Origin: Candidatus Symbiopectobacterium sp. NZEC151 | GTDB taxonomy: Bacteria > Pseudomonadota > Gammaproteobacteria > Enterobacterales > Enterobacteriaceae | Length of the DNA stretch: 64,000 nt | Assembly: GCF_025962655.1 (NCBI RefSeq) | Contig: NZ_JAGFPE010000001.1 | Location: 1,612,001-1,676,000, forward strand | Direction of reading: 5' to 3' | Part shown: positions 9,328 through 18,815 of the stretch, one piece after another | Position numbering within the stretch: position 1 is the stretch's first letter | Layout: each line of letters begins with the position of its first letter | Made by a program: the position numbers and the translations under genes | The notes under the pieces: model-generated | The model's database searches: none | The model's input: only the letters and a program-made list of their open reading frames with translations | Told to the model about the DNA's origin: nothing

Positions 9328-9882
9328 ATGAGTAACACTGTTGTTGTTTATTTCTCAGGATATGGCCACACCCAACGCGTTGCAGAGTATGTTGCACAAG
9401 GTGCTGATGCAACGCGTATCGCCGTGGATGAAAACGGTGATATTACCGCTGAGGAGTGGGAGACGCTGAACGCCGCGGATGCCATCATTTTTGGTGCTCC
9501 CACCTACATGGGTTCAGTGCCTTGGCAGTTTAAAAAATTCGCGGATGCTTCTTCTAAAGCCTGGTTTACTCGTGCCTGGCAGGATAAGGTTTTTGGCGGC
9601 TTTACCAACAGCGCCAGCCTGAACGGTGACAAGCAGGTTAGCCTGATTTGGATGCAAACCCTGGCTTCCCAACACGGTGGTCTGTGGGTGAGTCTGGGCT
9701 TACTGCCCGCTAACACCAAAACGGCTACACGCGAAGATGTTAACAACCTGGGTGGCTCTGTGGGTCTTCTGGTGCAATCGCCTTCCGATGGCCCGGCAGA
9801 TGATATCCCTTCCGGTGATTTGGAAACCGCGAAGCAGTATGGTGCACGCGTTGCCGCCGTTGCATCACGCCTGCGCGGATAA
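9328..9882 (+). CDS. Flavodoxin-like NAD(P)H:quinone/FMN reductase
   Basis: The 184-residue protein shows a flavodoxin fold with the FMN phosphate loop in VVVYFSGYGHTQRVAEYV, the second flavin loop APTYMGSVPWQFKKF, and FGGFTNSASLNGDKQ. It resembles WrbA-type quinone reductases, which reduce quinones by two electrons to limit oxidative stress. ATG 9328 is preferred (AGGAA at 9314-9318); an upstream in-frame start at 9286 would add 14 residues not expected in the family. Control by the divergent HxlR regulator is likely. A strong terminator follows. Confidence 0.88.
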   Translation: MSNTVVVYFSGYGHTQRVAEYVAQGADATRIAVDENGDITAEEWETLNAADAIIFGAPTYMGSVPWQFKKFADASSKAWFTRAWQDKVFGGFTNSASLNGDKQVSLIWMQTLASQHGGLWVSLGLLPANTKTATREDVNNLGGSVGLLVQSPSDGPADDIPSGDLETAKQYGARVAAVASRLRG

Positions 9883-9908
9883 TCTATCCTTCGTTACGCT
9901 TCGGTTAT

Positions 9909-9935
9909 CAAGCCAGCGACGCGCTGGCTTTTTTA
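9909..9935 (+). terminator. Rho-independent terminator
   Basis: The arms AAGCCAGCG (9909-9917) and CGCTGGCTT (9921-9929) are followed by a T-rich tract. This is a textbook terminator for the flavodoxin-like gene. Confidence 0.9.
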
Positions 9936-10020
9936 TTTAACACACATTCTCCCTTTCGCCGTCATCATAGTGTCATCATTTATACACATAATGGTGGCAC
10001 GGCCCTCTGGAGATGAAAAA

Positions 10021-10230
10021 ATGATAACCCTTCATGCCAAAAGTACCAGCGAAGCTGAACAGTTGCTCTCTTCCGGTACCGCCAGCAAAGTCCTTCTTGA
10101 TTATTCCGTGACTACCGACGATTTTTTCAGAATCGCTGATGCATGGTGTGCACAAGGTGCAAAGATCAGCAAGAAAGCCGGGATGTTTGTTATTTCGTTA
10201 AAGGGGTTCCGCATCCCCCCCAACGATTAA
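10021..10230 (+). CDS. Small hypothetical protein
   Basis: A 69-residue protein beginning MITLHAKSTSEAEQLL, with GGAG eight bases before ATG 10021. A longer in-frame form could begin at 9970. No membrane segment or known motif is seen. The compact mixed alpha/beta pattern suggests a soluble protein. It stands alone between a terminator and the nuclease gene. The function is not recognised. Confidence 0.55.
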   Translation: MITLHAKSTSEAEQLLSSGTASKVLLDYSVTTDDFFRIADAWCAQGAKISKKAGMFVISLKGFRIPPND

Positions 10231-10477
10231 TCCACCTGCCGAGATAAAATAGTACCTCGATGTCGTCGTTCCCTCTTCGGTGATGCCACGTGAGAGCGTC
10301 GCCGCAAAAACTATTTCCGTTAGGAATAGCGCTCTCAATATCATCATTTACTTTTATTGCATTGATTGATATTAAACCGCCGTTTAATCACCTCATGTCA
10401 CGTTATTGTTGCACGCCGCTTTTTATTGGGTTGCCGTTATCCCTCTATCCCGATGTTGTCAGCAATAGGACGAAGCC

Positions 10478-11323
10478 ATGAAATATACTTTTTTTCGACT
10501 GCTCCCAGTCATTTTTCTTGCTGCCTGTACCACAACAAAACAGCCCGAGACGGTAGCAACACACACATTTTCACCGATGAGCGTCTCGGTAGATGAGCCA
10601 GAGATTGATAACTGTGCGGTGGGGTGTCCTACAGGGGGAAGTCAGCAAACGCTGATACGTGAAGCTTACACATTAAACAACAATCGCGACACCCGATTTG
10701 CCAATTGGGTAGCTTATAAAGTCACACATTCCAGTATTGCCAGCGGCGGAACCAGAAACTGGCGACGCGATCCCGTGCTACCAGAATCGGATACTCTCGC
10801 TCCAGCGGCTTACACCGGCGCGAATGCCGCCCTGTCCATCGATCGCGGACATCAGGCACCGCTGGCCGGACTGGCGGGCTCATCCGATTGGCAATCGCTA
10901 AATTATCTGTCGAATATTACGCCACAGATGTCAGCCTTAAACCAAGGCCCGTGGGCCCGTTTAGAATTGCAAGAGCGCTTGCTGGCCAATCGCCCGGACT
11001 CGCCCCCCGTTTACGTGGTGACCGGTCCCTTATTTACGCGCAAGATAGCAACGCTGCCAGCCGCCCCTGACGTCGAGATACCGAGCGGTTATTGGAAGGT
11101 TATCTTCACCGGCAACAGCCCTGAATCCGGCGAGTTTGCCGCGTTTATCATGGATCAGAACACGCCACGAGCCGCCAATATCTGCCACTTTCAGGTCACC
11201 ATTAAAGAGATAGAGGCGAAAACCACACCGAATTTAAATATCTGGCCCTATTTGCCTGAGGACGTAGCGGCCAAGCTCAAATCACGCAAAGGAACGTTAG
11301 CGAAAGCCATGGGATGTTTATAA
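10478..11323 (+). CDS. DNA/RNA non-specific endonuclease, lipoprotein (Serratia nuclease/NUC1 family)
   Basis: The 281-residue protein degrades nucleic acids without sequence preference. A lipoprotein signal with lipobox LAAC ends at Cys17, so it is probably anchored in an envelope membrane. The catalytic motif DRGH is at 122-125 (His125 general base). Asn155 (in LNQGPW) and Glu163 (in ARLE) follow with exactly the spacing of the Mg-binding Asn119 and Glu127 of Serratia nuclease (His89). YLSNITPQ is also conserved. AGGA precedes ATG 10478. Possible jobs are nutrient scavenging or destruction of incoming DNA. The gene is monocistronic. Confidence 0.93.
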   Translation: MKYTFFRLLPVIFLAACTTTKQPETVATHTFSPMSVSVDEPEIDNCAVGCPTGGSQQTLIREAYTLNNNRDTRFANWVAYKVTHSSIASGGTRNWRRDPVLPESDTLAPAAYTGANAALSIDRGHQAPLAGLAGSSDWQSLNYLSNITPQMSALNQGPWARLELQERLLANRPDSPPVYVVTGPLFTRKIATLPAAPDVEIPSGYWKVIFTGNSPESGEFAAFIMDQNTPRAANICHFQVTIKEIEAKTTPNLNIWPYLPEDVAAKLKSRKGTLAKAMGCL

Positions 11324-11342
11324 GCACGGCAATGTTTAAGCC

Positions 11343-11363
11343 ATGGCTACGGCAGGTAGCCAT
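11343..11363. terminator. Hairpin between nuclease and fimbrial operon
   Basis: The arms ATGGCTAC (11343-11350) and GTAGCCAT (11356-11363) form a perfect 8-bp stem between convergent genes, with A-rich DNA on the right side. It probably terminates transcription, perhaps in both directions. Confidence 0.55.
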
Positions 11364-11386
11364 TAAAAATAACGCAGCACGGCGTG

Positions 11387-12553
11387 CTAGTAATAGTTAA
11401 TCGTAAACACCACTTTGCCATCTGCTTTTCCCGCAGTCGCAACGGCATCCGTTTGGATATAGCGCGCGGATAACGGAACCCGGATCGTCGGGCTGCCCTC
11501 TTTTGGTAAGGCCATAGCGTGCTCTGAGGAGAAATTAAACGGTGTTGGCGTTTGGCTATTCAAGCCCCACCCAATCTGGATCCCGACGCCTGACGCCGCG
11601 CCGGGCACCGACGCGTCAATGGCCATGATGCCGTTGACAGCATCTTTCACTGCCGTGGTGGGTGTCAATCGCACACCGATGCTGTTATTGATCGATGGCG
11701 TCGCCACCGCACTCCCGGTATTGAAATCCATCAGTGTCGTGGTGTTCGTTTGATTATAAAATCCATGAAACATCGGGCAATTTTGCAGCGAAATAGACGC
11801 ATCAATCCACGGCGTAGTGGAATGGGGTCCCCTGAAATGTTCCCGTATATCATAAGTACCCATCGCCACATTGACGTCCGGCGTGGTGCAGGTTTGCGCT
11901 GTTACCGTCAGATTTCCGGTAAAGGTGACGCGATTTAATTGGAGCGGCAAGCCTTGGATTTGCTCGCCAGAACGCGAATTCACCATATTATCGCTTGCCG
12001 TAGGGAAACTGGATGCCGAGATAGCATAGCTCCCAGGCGTCAGCGGACCGATTTTAATCAGCGAGATATAACGTGTCGCGGCGCCCAGCGTCACTCCACC
12101 ATAGGGTTCGTTACCGAAAATAACGTCTTCGTTACGATAGCCAAATACGCCGAGCGTTGCGGCAGCACTTTCGTTATGACGTGATATCGCGACCCCAATC
12201 CCTGGGATATTGGTTTGATAGACGGCGCCGGCAAACGGGCCGGTATTCAACCCGCTCAGCGGCAGTGGCGCTTGCTCAATGCCTACCGCCCAGTTGAAGG
12301 GGAAACCGCCGCCAGGCGATCGGCATTCAATATCCACCGTGGGTGCATTCATCCAACGCCCCTGATAAATAATGGTGCCTATCGGTATATCCGCACCGGC
12401 CGATATGATCGGCGGGCTTAACGGCACGCTGAGCGAGGACGCGCTGAAGCCCGCCTGATAGCCACAAGATATTGCGGCCCAACTGTGGCTACTGACCATG
12501 GCTAACAGCATCGTGCCGAGCAGCGTTAAAAGAGGAATGTTCAAATACTTCAT
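11387..12553 (-). CDS. Fimbrial tip adhesin
   Basis: The 388-residue secreted protein has a signal peptide ending SHSWA-AIS. An N-terminal lectin-like region is followed by a C-terminal pilin domain from about residue 215 (TLTVTAQTCTTPDVNVAMG) ending in the alternating donor-strand region GKVVFTINYY. The two-domain plan is that of FimH-like tip adhesins. ATG 12551-12553 follows GGAG; upstream in-frame starts would give an unlikely leader. It is the last gene of the fimbrial operon. The receptor is unknown. Confidence 0.85.
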   Translation of the reverse strand: MKYLNIPLLTLLGTMLLAMVSSHSWAAISCGYQAGFSASSLSVPLSPPIISAGADIPIGTIIYQGRWMNAPTVDIECRSPGGGFPFNWAVGIEQAPLPLSGLNTGPFAGAVYQTNIPGIGVAISRHNESAAATLGVFGYRNEDVIFGNEPYGGVTLGAATRYISLIKIGPLTPGSYAISASSFPTASDNMVNSRSGEQIQGLPLQLNRVTFTGNLTVTAQTCTTPDVNVAMGTYDIREHFRGPHSTTPWIDASISLQNCPMFHGFYNQTNTTTLMDFNTGSAVATPSINNSIGVRLTPTTAVKDAVNGIMAIDASVPGAASGVGIQIGWGLNSQTPTPFNFSSEHAMALPKEGSPTIRVPLSARYIQTDAVATAGKADGKVVFTINYY

Positions 12554-12657
12554 ACTGTTTCTCCAGCGTTCGGCATCGGCCGCAAAGGGCAGGCAGTGAA
12601 TAACTGCCCTCACCTGTTGTGGGCACGCGAGTTTTTTTTAGGCAATGTCGCTTCTGT

Positions 12658-15258
12658 CTATGCAGAAGCCACCGCAGAGGTGCACACGGAATTGAATTGC
12701 TGAATCTGGCGTTGTTCTTTCCCTTTCGCCATTGGCATCAGCAAGTAGCCGACCGTACACGACATATCCGGGTCCTCTCCCCATTGCACCCGCAGTTGTC
12801 CCTTATCTTGTGACACACGTGCATACAGTTGTCCGCCCTGCCCGACGGCACCCACGCTGTTGCCTTGGCTGTCAAAGATATCGGCACCGAAAGGCACGGG
12901 TTCTCCCTGGTAGGTGGCATTCACCAGAATCGGTGTACCGCTCTTGGCGTTGTATTTCACCTTCACCACCGCACCGGAATGCGGAGCCACTTTCATGCTG
13001 GTATTATCCAGCTCCAGATTCGCTGACGCGCCTTTGGGATCGAGGTTGATCTCGTTCATCTGGTACGGGCTTAAATACGGCACCACGGCATAACCGCGAG
13101 AGTCAATACTCACCCCCGGATACGATGACACGCTGGCGCCTTGTGCGCCTTTGGCCTCTACCAACGCAAAGGTCTCTGACGAGTACGGCGTGAAGCTCAC
13201 GCCACCCGCATGGCCGATAACCGTACCGTTCATCCCGGCAGACGCACTGTGATAGCCCTTACCGGTGCTGTAGGCTCCACTCAACGCTGTCGCCGCGTTA
13301 CGGTAGCTGCCACTCAACGAACCACTGGATCCCATATTCTGGTTGGCGTGCATCGCCGTTACCGCATAGCTGAGCGGGTTATCTGCCCCTACGGCGCCAG
13401 ACACACTGGCCTGCTGACCATAGCGACCGCTGCTGTCGTGAGACAGATCCATACGCAAATAGGGCGTATGGGAAGCATCGTTGCGGCCCAGTGGCATGCT
13501 GAAGCTCAACAGATAGTTCGTCTGTGCCGTACCCAGACTGGAGAAGCTGCGATTGACGCTAAAGCCGTAAGAAAGATTCTTATAACGGTTGTTATAGCCC
13601 ATCTGGTACTGCTTTTCGCTGCCCGCCTTATTCCAGTAGTTCTGCAACGATCCGCTGAAATACAGTTGTCCGCCATTCTCTGGCAGCCCCTGTCCGGCAG
13701 TGACCGTGACGCGGTTTTTCGCTCTGGAAATCGCCCCCGGTGAATATCCCTCAGCCAGCGCGTTGCGTGTACGCATCGCGGTCATAAAATCCATGTAACC
13801 CGCTGTCGAAAACCGGTATGCGGCCAACGACAGGTTGCTGTTAGTTTCACTAATTAGTTTACTGTAGCTTACGCGATAGCTTTGCCCATTAGAGCGGCTC
13901 CCCGCCGGGTGTCGACTTTCCGCGTTAGCCGGATTATCCAACTGTGTACGCGCCTGGGTCGCATCAAACGCCAGCGCACCGATCGACGTGCCTAGTGCCG
14001 CGCCCAACTGCAAGGCGGCGTAATTTTCACTGGCCTGAACACCGCCATACCCGGTAATCGCGTTGGTCAAACCGCGTTGATACGTCGCCTGATAGAGTGA
14101 TGGCTTATCGCGCAGATTATCACTGCGCACTTCTCCGCCGGTGATCGCATAGCGTGATGAGCCTGGACGCAACAGTTGAGCCACCGACGCATAAGGCACA
14201 CTGAAATGTTGCTCGGTGCCATCAGACTCACGCACCGTGACATTCAGATCGCCACCGTAGCCGGTTGGATAGAGGTCGTTGATCAGGAACTCTCCGGGGC
14301 TAACCGTGGTTTCATACAAAATCTGCCCCCCTTGCCGCACCGTGACTCGCGCATTGGTGCGAGCAATACCACGAATCTCAGGCGCGTAGCCGCGCAAGGA
14401 CTCAGGTAACATCCGCTCATCGGTCATCAGTTGCGCGCCGGTGAAAGGCAGCGTATCGAACAGTTGCCCAACCGTGTTCGATTGCCCCACCAGCATCCGC
14501 GCTTTCAGCGTCGGAATGTCGCGTTGAAGGTAAGTGTTGATGCTGCTGTATTTACTGGGCGCGTTATCCATGCGGGCATAAGCGCCGTTGTGCCGTAAAT
14601 ACCAGGATCCCACGTTGAGCCCGGCATTCAACCCGGCAAATAACGAATTAAACGTTTTACCCTGGGATTCACTGGTGTAGCCATTGACGTTATAGCCCAT
14701 CATTAGCGCAGAAATACCGTCATCCCATAATGCCGGGCTCACCGTGCCGCGTGCAGTGTTCTGCATGTATATCTGCGGAATAACGATATCCAGTCGTTGC
14801 TCGTTACTGTCAAAATTAATTTGCGCTTCGGTAAGTTTTTGCTGCAAATCGACACATTGCTCGCCCGCATTCTGTGAGCCAAAAAAATCCGCGGGCAACG
14901 TAGCGTAATTAAACGCAATATGCTTAATCACGTCGATAGAGAGACACGGATATACTTTTTTATCCGTATGGGCTTTAAATTCGACATCCACGTTACTGAC
15001 CCATTGCGCATTAACATAGACTGCCGTTTTATAAATCCCCGGTAAAACAGAAGCACCGTCGGCGAAACGACTCAGATCAACCAAAACCGCATTATCAACA
15101 TTCAGGAAAGAAGCATCGAACTCCACATTATTTGCATTCTCCAGAGACATGGCGGGTGCAATTTCAGCATTTACATTGCTCATCACGAGCGCAGATAAAA
15201 TAGCCACATGCCATAATGGCAGCTTATTTTTGGATTCGGTTTGAAAATACTTTGACAT
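12658..15258 (-). CDS. Outer-membrane fimbrial usher (FimD/PapC family)
   Basis: The 866-residue usher receives chaperone-subunit complexes and extrudes the fimbria. Features seen are a signal peptide (ending MSNVNAE), the N-terminal chaperone-binding domain (VEFDASFLN), the long beta barrel with plug, and the conserved blocks RGYAPEIRGIARTNARVTV, GEFLINDLYPTGYGGDLNV and a C-terminal plug-like domain with GNSVGAVGQGGQLYAR. Two Cys near the C-terminus probably form the usual disulphide. ATG 15256-15258 with AGGA upstream is preferred over the start seven codons earlier. It lies between chaperone and adhesin genes. Confidence 0.95.
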   Translation of the reverse strand: MSKYFQTESKNKLPLWHVAILSALVMSNVNAEIAPAMSLENANNVEFDASFLNVDNAVLVDLSRFADGASVLPGIYKTAVYVNAQWVSNVDVEFKAHTDKKVYPCLSIDVIKHIAFNYATLPADFFGSQNAGEQCVDLQQKLTEAQINFDSNEQRLDIVIPQIYMQNTARGTVSPALWDDGISALMMGYNVNGYTSESQGKTFNSLFAGLNAGLNVGSWYLRHNGAYARMDNAPSKYSSINTYLQRDIPTLKARMLVGQSNTVGQLFDTLPFTGAQLMTDERMLPESLRGYAPEIRGIARTNARVTVRQGGQILYETTVSPGEFLINDLYPTGYGGDLNVTVRESDGTEQHFSVPYASVAQLLRPGSSRYAITGGEVRSDNLRDKPSLYQATYQRGLTNAITGYGGVQASENYAALQLGAALGTSIGALAFDATQARTQLDNPANAESRHPAGSRSNGQSYRVSYSKLISETNSNLSLAAYRFSTAGYMDFMTAMRTRNALAEGYSPGAISRAKNRVTVTAGQGLPENGGQLYFSGSLQNYWNKAGSEKQYQMGYNNRYKNLSYGFSVNRSFSSLGTAQTNYLLSFSMPLGRNDASHTPYLRMDLSHDSSGRYGQQASVSGAVGADNPLSYAVTAMHANQNMGSSGSLSGSYRNAATALSGAYSTGKGYHSASAGMNGTVIGHAGGVSFTPYSSETFALVEAKGAQGASVSSYPGVSIDSRGYAVVPYLSPYQMNEINLDPKGASANLELDNTSMKVAPHSGAVVKVKYNAKSGTPILVNATYQGEPVPFGADIFDSQGNSVGAVGQGGQLYARVSQDKGQLRVQWGEDPDMSCTVGYLLMPMAKGKEQRQIQQFNSVCTSAVASA

Positions 15259-15331
15259 AACAAGTCCTGTCAACACCCTTTTCCTGAATGATGATGGGTA
15301 TAAATTTAAAAAATTGACTGTGTGGGAAGCG

Positions 15332-16030
15332 TTATTTCACGACAGATTCAAAGGCATGTACGGCGCCATAATCATTAACAAAACTGCCACTGATCTTATT
15401 CCCGACACTGGCCGGTAATTCCAATACCATGGAACTGCGCGGTGCGAGCATCGCATAATCACTTTTTTTGCCCTTTACGGTGATATTTACCAAAGAGACA
15501 TAATACGGTGTCGGGTTGGTTGCCTGAAGGCGATTGCCCTGAGCATTCCAGGTGATAGCGTTTGCCGCGTCATTGGCATTACCTTCCAGACCCGCCGGGC
15601 GATAAAACAGCTTGATTCGCGAACGAAAAGCCATCTGCAAACGGTTCTCTTCACTTTTGGCCTGAGATTTAGCCGGCACTTCCAACACGTTTAGCCAAAA
15701 TACCGATTCTCTGTCCGATGGTAATGTATCCCCGGTATAGCTGATACGCAGCGTTTGCCCTTTGCCCGGCTCCACGCGGTTCATCGGCGGCGTCAATACA
15801 AACGGCACTTTGATTGCGGATGGCTTGGCATTGACATCGCCGTTATCGATCCAGCTTTGCAGCAATACCGGAGATGGGCCACCGTTATTGATTTTAATAC
15901 TCACTTCATTGGCATCTGCGGGATATATCACCCGGGTGCCGCTAATGACGACGCTGGCTTGCCCTGTCATGCTAAACAAAGCAGCTGCGAGCAGGCACAT
16001 CCGCTGAAGAGTAAAAGAGGGAAATTTCAT
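15332..16030 (-). CDS. Periplasmic fimbrial chaperone (PapD/FimC family)
   Basis: The 232-residue chaperone donates a strand to fimbrial subunits in the periplasm. It has a signal peptide ending GQASV, the subunit-binding strand GTRVIYPADANEVSIKI with conserved Arg, the family signature ESVFWLNVLEVPAKS, and a C-terminal domain with LFYRPAGLEG and ATNPTPYYVSL. ATG 16028-16030 follows GGAG at six bases; a longer frame reaching 16147 overlaps the pilin gene and is unlikely. It stands between the major pilin and the usher. Confidence 0.94.
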   Translation of the reverse strand: MKFPSFTLQRMCLLAAALFSMTGQASVVISGTRVIYPADANEVSIKINNGGPSPVLLQSWIDNGDVNAKPSAIKVPFVLTPPMNRVEPGKGQTLRISYTGDTLPSDRESVFWLNVLEVPAKSQAKSEENRLQMAFRSRIKLFYRPAGLEGNANDAANAITWNAQGNRLQATNPTPYYVSLVNITVKGKKSDYAMLAPRSSMVLELPASVGNKISGSFVNDYGAVHAFESVVK

Positions 16031-16079
16031 ACGAGACTCCTGACGGAAAACCGGGAGGGAATGCCCCTCCCGTAGACCA

Positions 16080-16619
16080 TTACTGATACTGAATAGAGTA
16101 GACAACGTTGCTAACAACCGTACCCGCAGTAGTTGCACCTTCCGCAAAGTAGCGCACGATGTACGGCAGGTTGGCGCTGCCTGAAGTAATATCTACATAG
16201 GTGTTACCGTTGAGTTGACTCTGGTTACCCGCTTCAACTACCGCACGAGACGGGCTGGAACCATCAAGCAATTGCAGGCTGACGTTGGCCGCTGTCCCGG
16301 TATTATTCAAACGCCCCGTCACAGAATCCACGGTTGCCCCCGCTTCGAAGAATGCCGATGCGGTTTCCAATGTGCCCGCACAATTATTCAGTGCCAGGGT
16401 AAAGCCCGTATCACCCGCCGTTTGGCCGGTGGTGGATAACTGGTTCGTTCCAATCGTGGGCAACACAACGGTTGCATCCGCGGCCTGACCATCGACAACG
16501 ACATCACAGGTATTAGCGTTCAGTTGTCCATTAAAAGTGATCGTGCCGGTTGACGCCGCGTGTGCCAGACCAACAGACATCATTGCGATAGCAATGGAAG
16601 AGAAAACGATCTTATTCAT
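16080..16619 (-). CDS. Major type 1-like fimbrial subunit
   Basis: The 179-residue pilin has a signal peptide cut after AHAA, the N-terminal donor strand (STGTITFNGQLNANTCDV), two cysteines (Cys38 and Cys79) forming the pilin disulphide, and the C-terminal motif SNVVYSIQYQ with penultimate Tyr. It is the first gene of the pilin-chaperone-usher-adhesin operon and should be the most highly expressed. A long AT-rich region upstream probably controls it. Confidence 0.93.
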   Translation of the reverse strand: MNKIVFSSIAIAMMSVGLAHAASTGTITFNGQLNANTCDVVVDGQAADATVVLPTIGTNQLSTTGQTAGDTGFTLALNNCAGTLETASAFFEAGATVDSVTGRLNNTGTAANVSLQLLDGSSPSRAVVEAGNQSQLNGNTYVDITSGSANLPYIVRYFAEGATTAGTVVSNVVYSIQYQ

Positions 16620-17545
16620 TTACATATACCTTACTGGGTTATAATTCCTAATGTTGATATTTAAATATCGCCTGAACATTCACATGACGATAAATTAAAC
16701 ATCTTTGTTCAAAGCCGCTGACGTTTCCCATAAACATGAAAAACGTTTATTTAGTCACCTGGGATGCTTTCAATAGACTTCCAGAAAAGTAAAACAAAAA
16801 AAACACACCAACATCGACTAGCGGAATACACTATAAAGCCCGTCAGATAATGGGGTAAAGAAAGTAATTTTTATCAGTGATAAATTAATGCTATCTCTTC
16901 ATTTTAACCAGACAGAAAAGCACAAAACTTTTCAAATTAAAAACAAATTTACATTACACAACGCTGTATAAAATGGCAAGAAAGTGATGGGACACGATCT
17001 TTTTACCCGTTTGCTGGGCTCATCAAGGGCGTTCTCTTTTAAAGGGTAAAATCGAACAGCCTGATAAATAGCCATTTGTTTTTGGTGATGCCATTTCCCT
17101 ATCAGCGATAAAAATTACTTTACTAGAATCACCCGGTATCATTGAGCCAACGCTGAAAGGCGACATCAATAATACGATTTTTTCGCACAATCTTTTTGTT
17201 GATATTTTTATTTAACCGCTTACTCCCTTGCAATTTTATATACGTTCAGATTAAATACGCCGCTGTGACAAACGTAATCTCTTTTTCTCCCGCTGCCATT
17301 TAGGTGGATACCCATTTTCTACAGACATTCCCTTGCACAAGGTCTGTAAAACGGTGCCACCGTGCGTTAAAACAAGGGGGCGTTGACGGCAAAACGTTGA
17401 CATTGTTTGTCTGTAGAGCATGATATTTAATCATGCTTCTTCCGCCAGTTATGGTCAATAAAACCATTTTTTCAATGGGTTGTTGCCAACAATAAAAATC
17501 CGTCTACCTTAGAAAAGACGCGTCCAATAATGCTGATGGTGCCCC
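16620..17545. promoter_or_regulatory. Long AT-rich control region between the fimbrial operon and its LysR regulator
   Basis: About 925 bp hold no convincing gene. The region is AT-rich and contains a pair of 22-bp inverted repeats 217 bp apart (listed separately). Fimbrial operons are often controlled by long upstream regions with silencer (H-NS) or invertible segments. No recombinase gene is adjacent. Confidence 0.6.
16861..17121. repeat. Pair of 22-bp inverted repeats in front of the fimbrial operon
   Basis: The left arm at 16861-16882 begins AAAGTAATTTTTATC, and the right arm at 17100-17121 is its reverse complement with 20 of 22 bases matching (the first 15 exact). The arms enclose 217 bp. 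They could be two copies of a regulator site in opposite orientation or the ends of an invertible promoter segment. Confidence 0.6.
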
Positions 17546-18466
17546 ATGAAAGAACTCCCCAAAATTAATCAACTCAGGAATTTTCAGGCAATCATTCGCT
17601 ATGGGAGTATCAGAACCGCATCACAGGCGCTGTTTCAAACTCAGCCAGCCATGACGCGCAGTATTCAGGAACTGGAAAGAATATTGGGTGTTACCTTATT
17701 AGCCCGCGGGCCTCAAGGCATGGTATTAACCAAGATGGGCCGCATTTTTGAACCCCGAGTAGCAATGCTGCTCAACGATCTGGAAAGGGCCGTTGATGAA
17801 CTGCACCAAGCCAGCCAGATATCAGAAGGCACCGTTGTGTTTGGCTGCTCACATTTGCCAGCCTTCAGCATCATGCCCGCCGTGATCAACACCTTCCAAA
17901 AAGAACATCCGACCGCCACGATTACCATCATAGAAGGGCAATTGTCTGAACTTATCACGTCGTTACGCTTAGGCAGAATAGACTTCTATCTTGGTATTGC
18001 TTCACCGGAAATATCCATGAACGAGTTCTTTATCGAAAATGCCATCAAGACCGAGTTTTGCATTATGGCACGACATGGACATCCGTTAGCGGGCAGCACC
18101 GCACTCAGCCAATTGCAAGGGTGTAAATGGTATTTCCCAAATGCCAGAACGGGATACTACAAGGAACTGGAGAAACATATTTTCCCCAATGGCAAGCAGG
18201 CTGACAGTCGCATCATTTATGGCGATTCTATGACGATTGGCGAGCAGTTGGTGACCAATGAGGATTATCTGTTTATTGGTCCCAAAGCGATTCTCAGCGT
18301 CGATCACATCAAAGATATCGTATCGATCGTTCCTGTCAAAGAAACGCTGCCTGCTGCCGAGTATACGCTGATCTACAAACAGCAGTTGGGGCTAACCCCC
18401 TTGGCTAAAGAGCTGATGGACGAAATCAACGCAGCTTGTACCGCATTTCTCACCAACCCGGTGTAG
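17546..18466 (+). CDS. LysR-family transcriptional regulator, TdcA-like
   Basis: The 306-residue protein has an N-terminal LysR helix-turn-helix (residues about 10-65: FQAIIRYGSIRTASQALFQTQPAMTRSIQELE) and a substrate-binding domain with GRIDFYLGIASPE and VPVKETLPAAEYTLIYKQQ, resembling E. coli TdcA in its C-terminal half. It is divergent from the fimbrial operon across a 925-bp gap and is the obvious candidate regulator. The convergent T6SS operon on its other side is an alternative target. The inducer is unknown. Confidence 0.88.
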   Translation: MKELPKINQLRNFQAIIRYGSIRTASQALFQTQPAMTRSIQELERILGVTLLARGPQGMVLTKMGRIFEPRVAMLLNDLERAVDELHQASQISEGTVVFGCSHLPAFSIMPAVINTFQKEHPTATITIIEGQLSELITSLRLGRIDFYLGIASPEISMNEFFIENAIKTEFCIMARHGHPLAGSTALSQLQGCKWYFPNARTGYYKELEKHIFPNGKQADSRIIYGDSMTIGEQLVTNEDYLFIGPKAILSVDHIKDIVSIVPVKETLPAAEYTLIYKQQLGLTPLAKELMDEINAACTAFLTNPV

Positions 18467-18477
18467 TGCAATGTAGG

Positions 18478-18501
18478 CCCTTTTGCTCCGCAAAAAAGGG
18501 G
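18478..18501. terminator. Hairpin between the LysR gene and the T6SS operon
   Basis: CCCTTTTGC and GCAAAAAAGGG flank a 3-base loop between two convergent genes. The stem has a small bulge and A/T-rich flanks, which suits a bidirectional terminator. Confidence 0.6.
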
Positions 18502-18513
18502 TTCCAAAGTACA

Positions 18514-18780
18514 TCAACCGATAGTGACACTTCCCCCGCCTATCAACACACCACCGCAGCCAACGGTGTCTCCGGTGCGCGCAGCGGGCTTGCCGTCGAT
18601 AAAGACACTGGATGAACCGCTGCTGATGGTTCGACTGTGCCCGTGTGGAGAGAGAGGATCCCCCTGACGAGCCAATGGCAGACCATCAACCTTAACGGTT
18701 GATGATCCCGCCACGACTGATGTCGGCGGATGGCTACCGTGCCCGGTATCGTTATCACCTGTTTTTACTGCGTTACCCAT
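18514..18780 (-). CDS. PAAR-domain T6SS spike-tip protein
   Basis: The 88-residue protein consists of a single PAAR domain with repeated Gly/His-rich turns (GHGSHPPTSVV, SPHGHSRTISSGSSSVFIDGKPAARTGD, GCGG). PAAR proteins cap the VgrG spike and carry effectors. It is the last gene of the Hcp-VgrG-adaptor-lipase operon, so it probably sharpens the same spike. Confidence 0.93.
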   Translation of the reverse strand: MGNAVKTGDNDTGHGSHPPTSVVAGSSTVKVDGLPLARQGDPLSPHGHSRTISSGSSSVFIDGKPAARTGDTVGCGGVLIGGGSVTIG

Positions 18781-18815
18781 TTCTCATCCCTCATTACCCT
18801 CTATCCCGAACTGTT

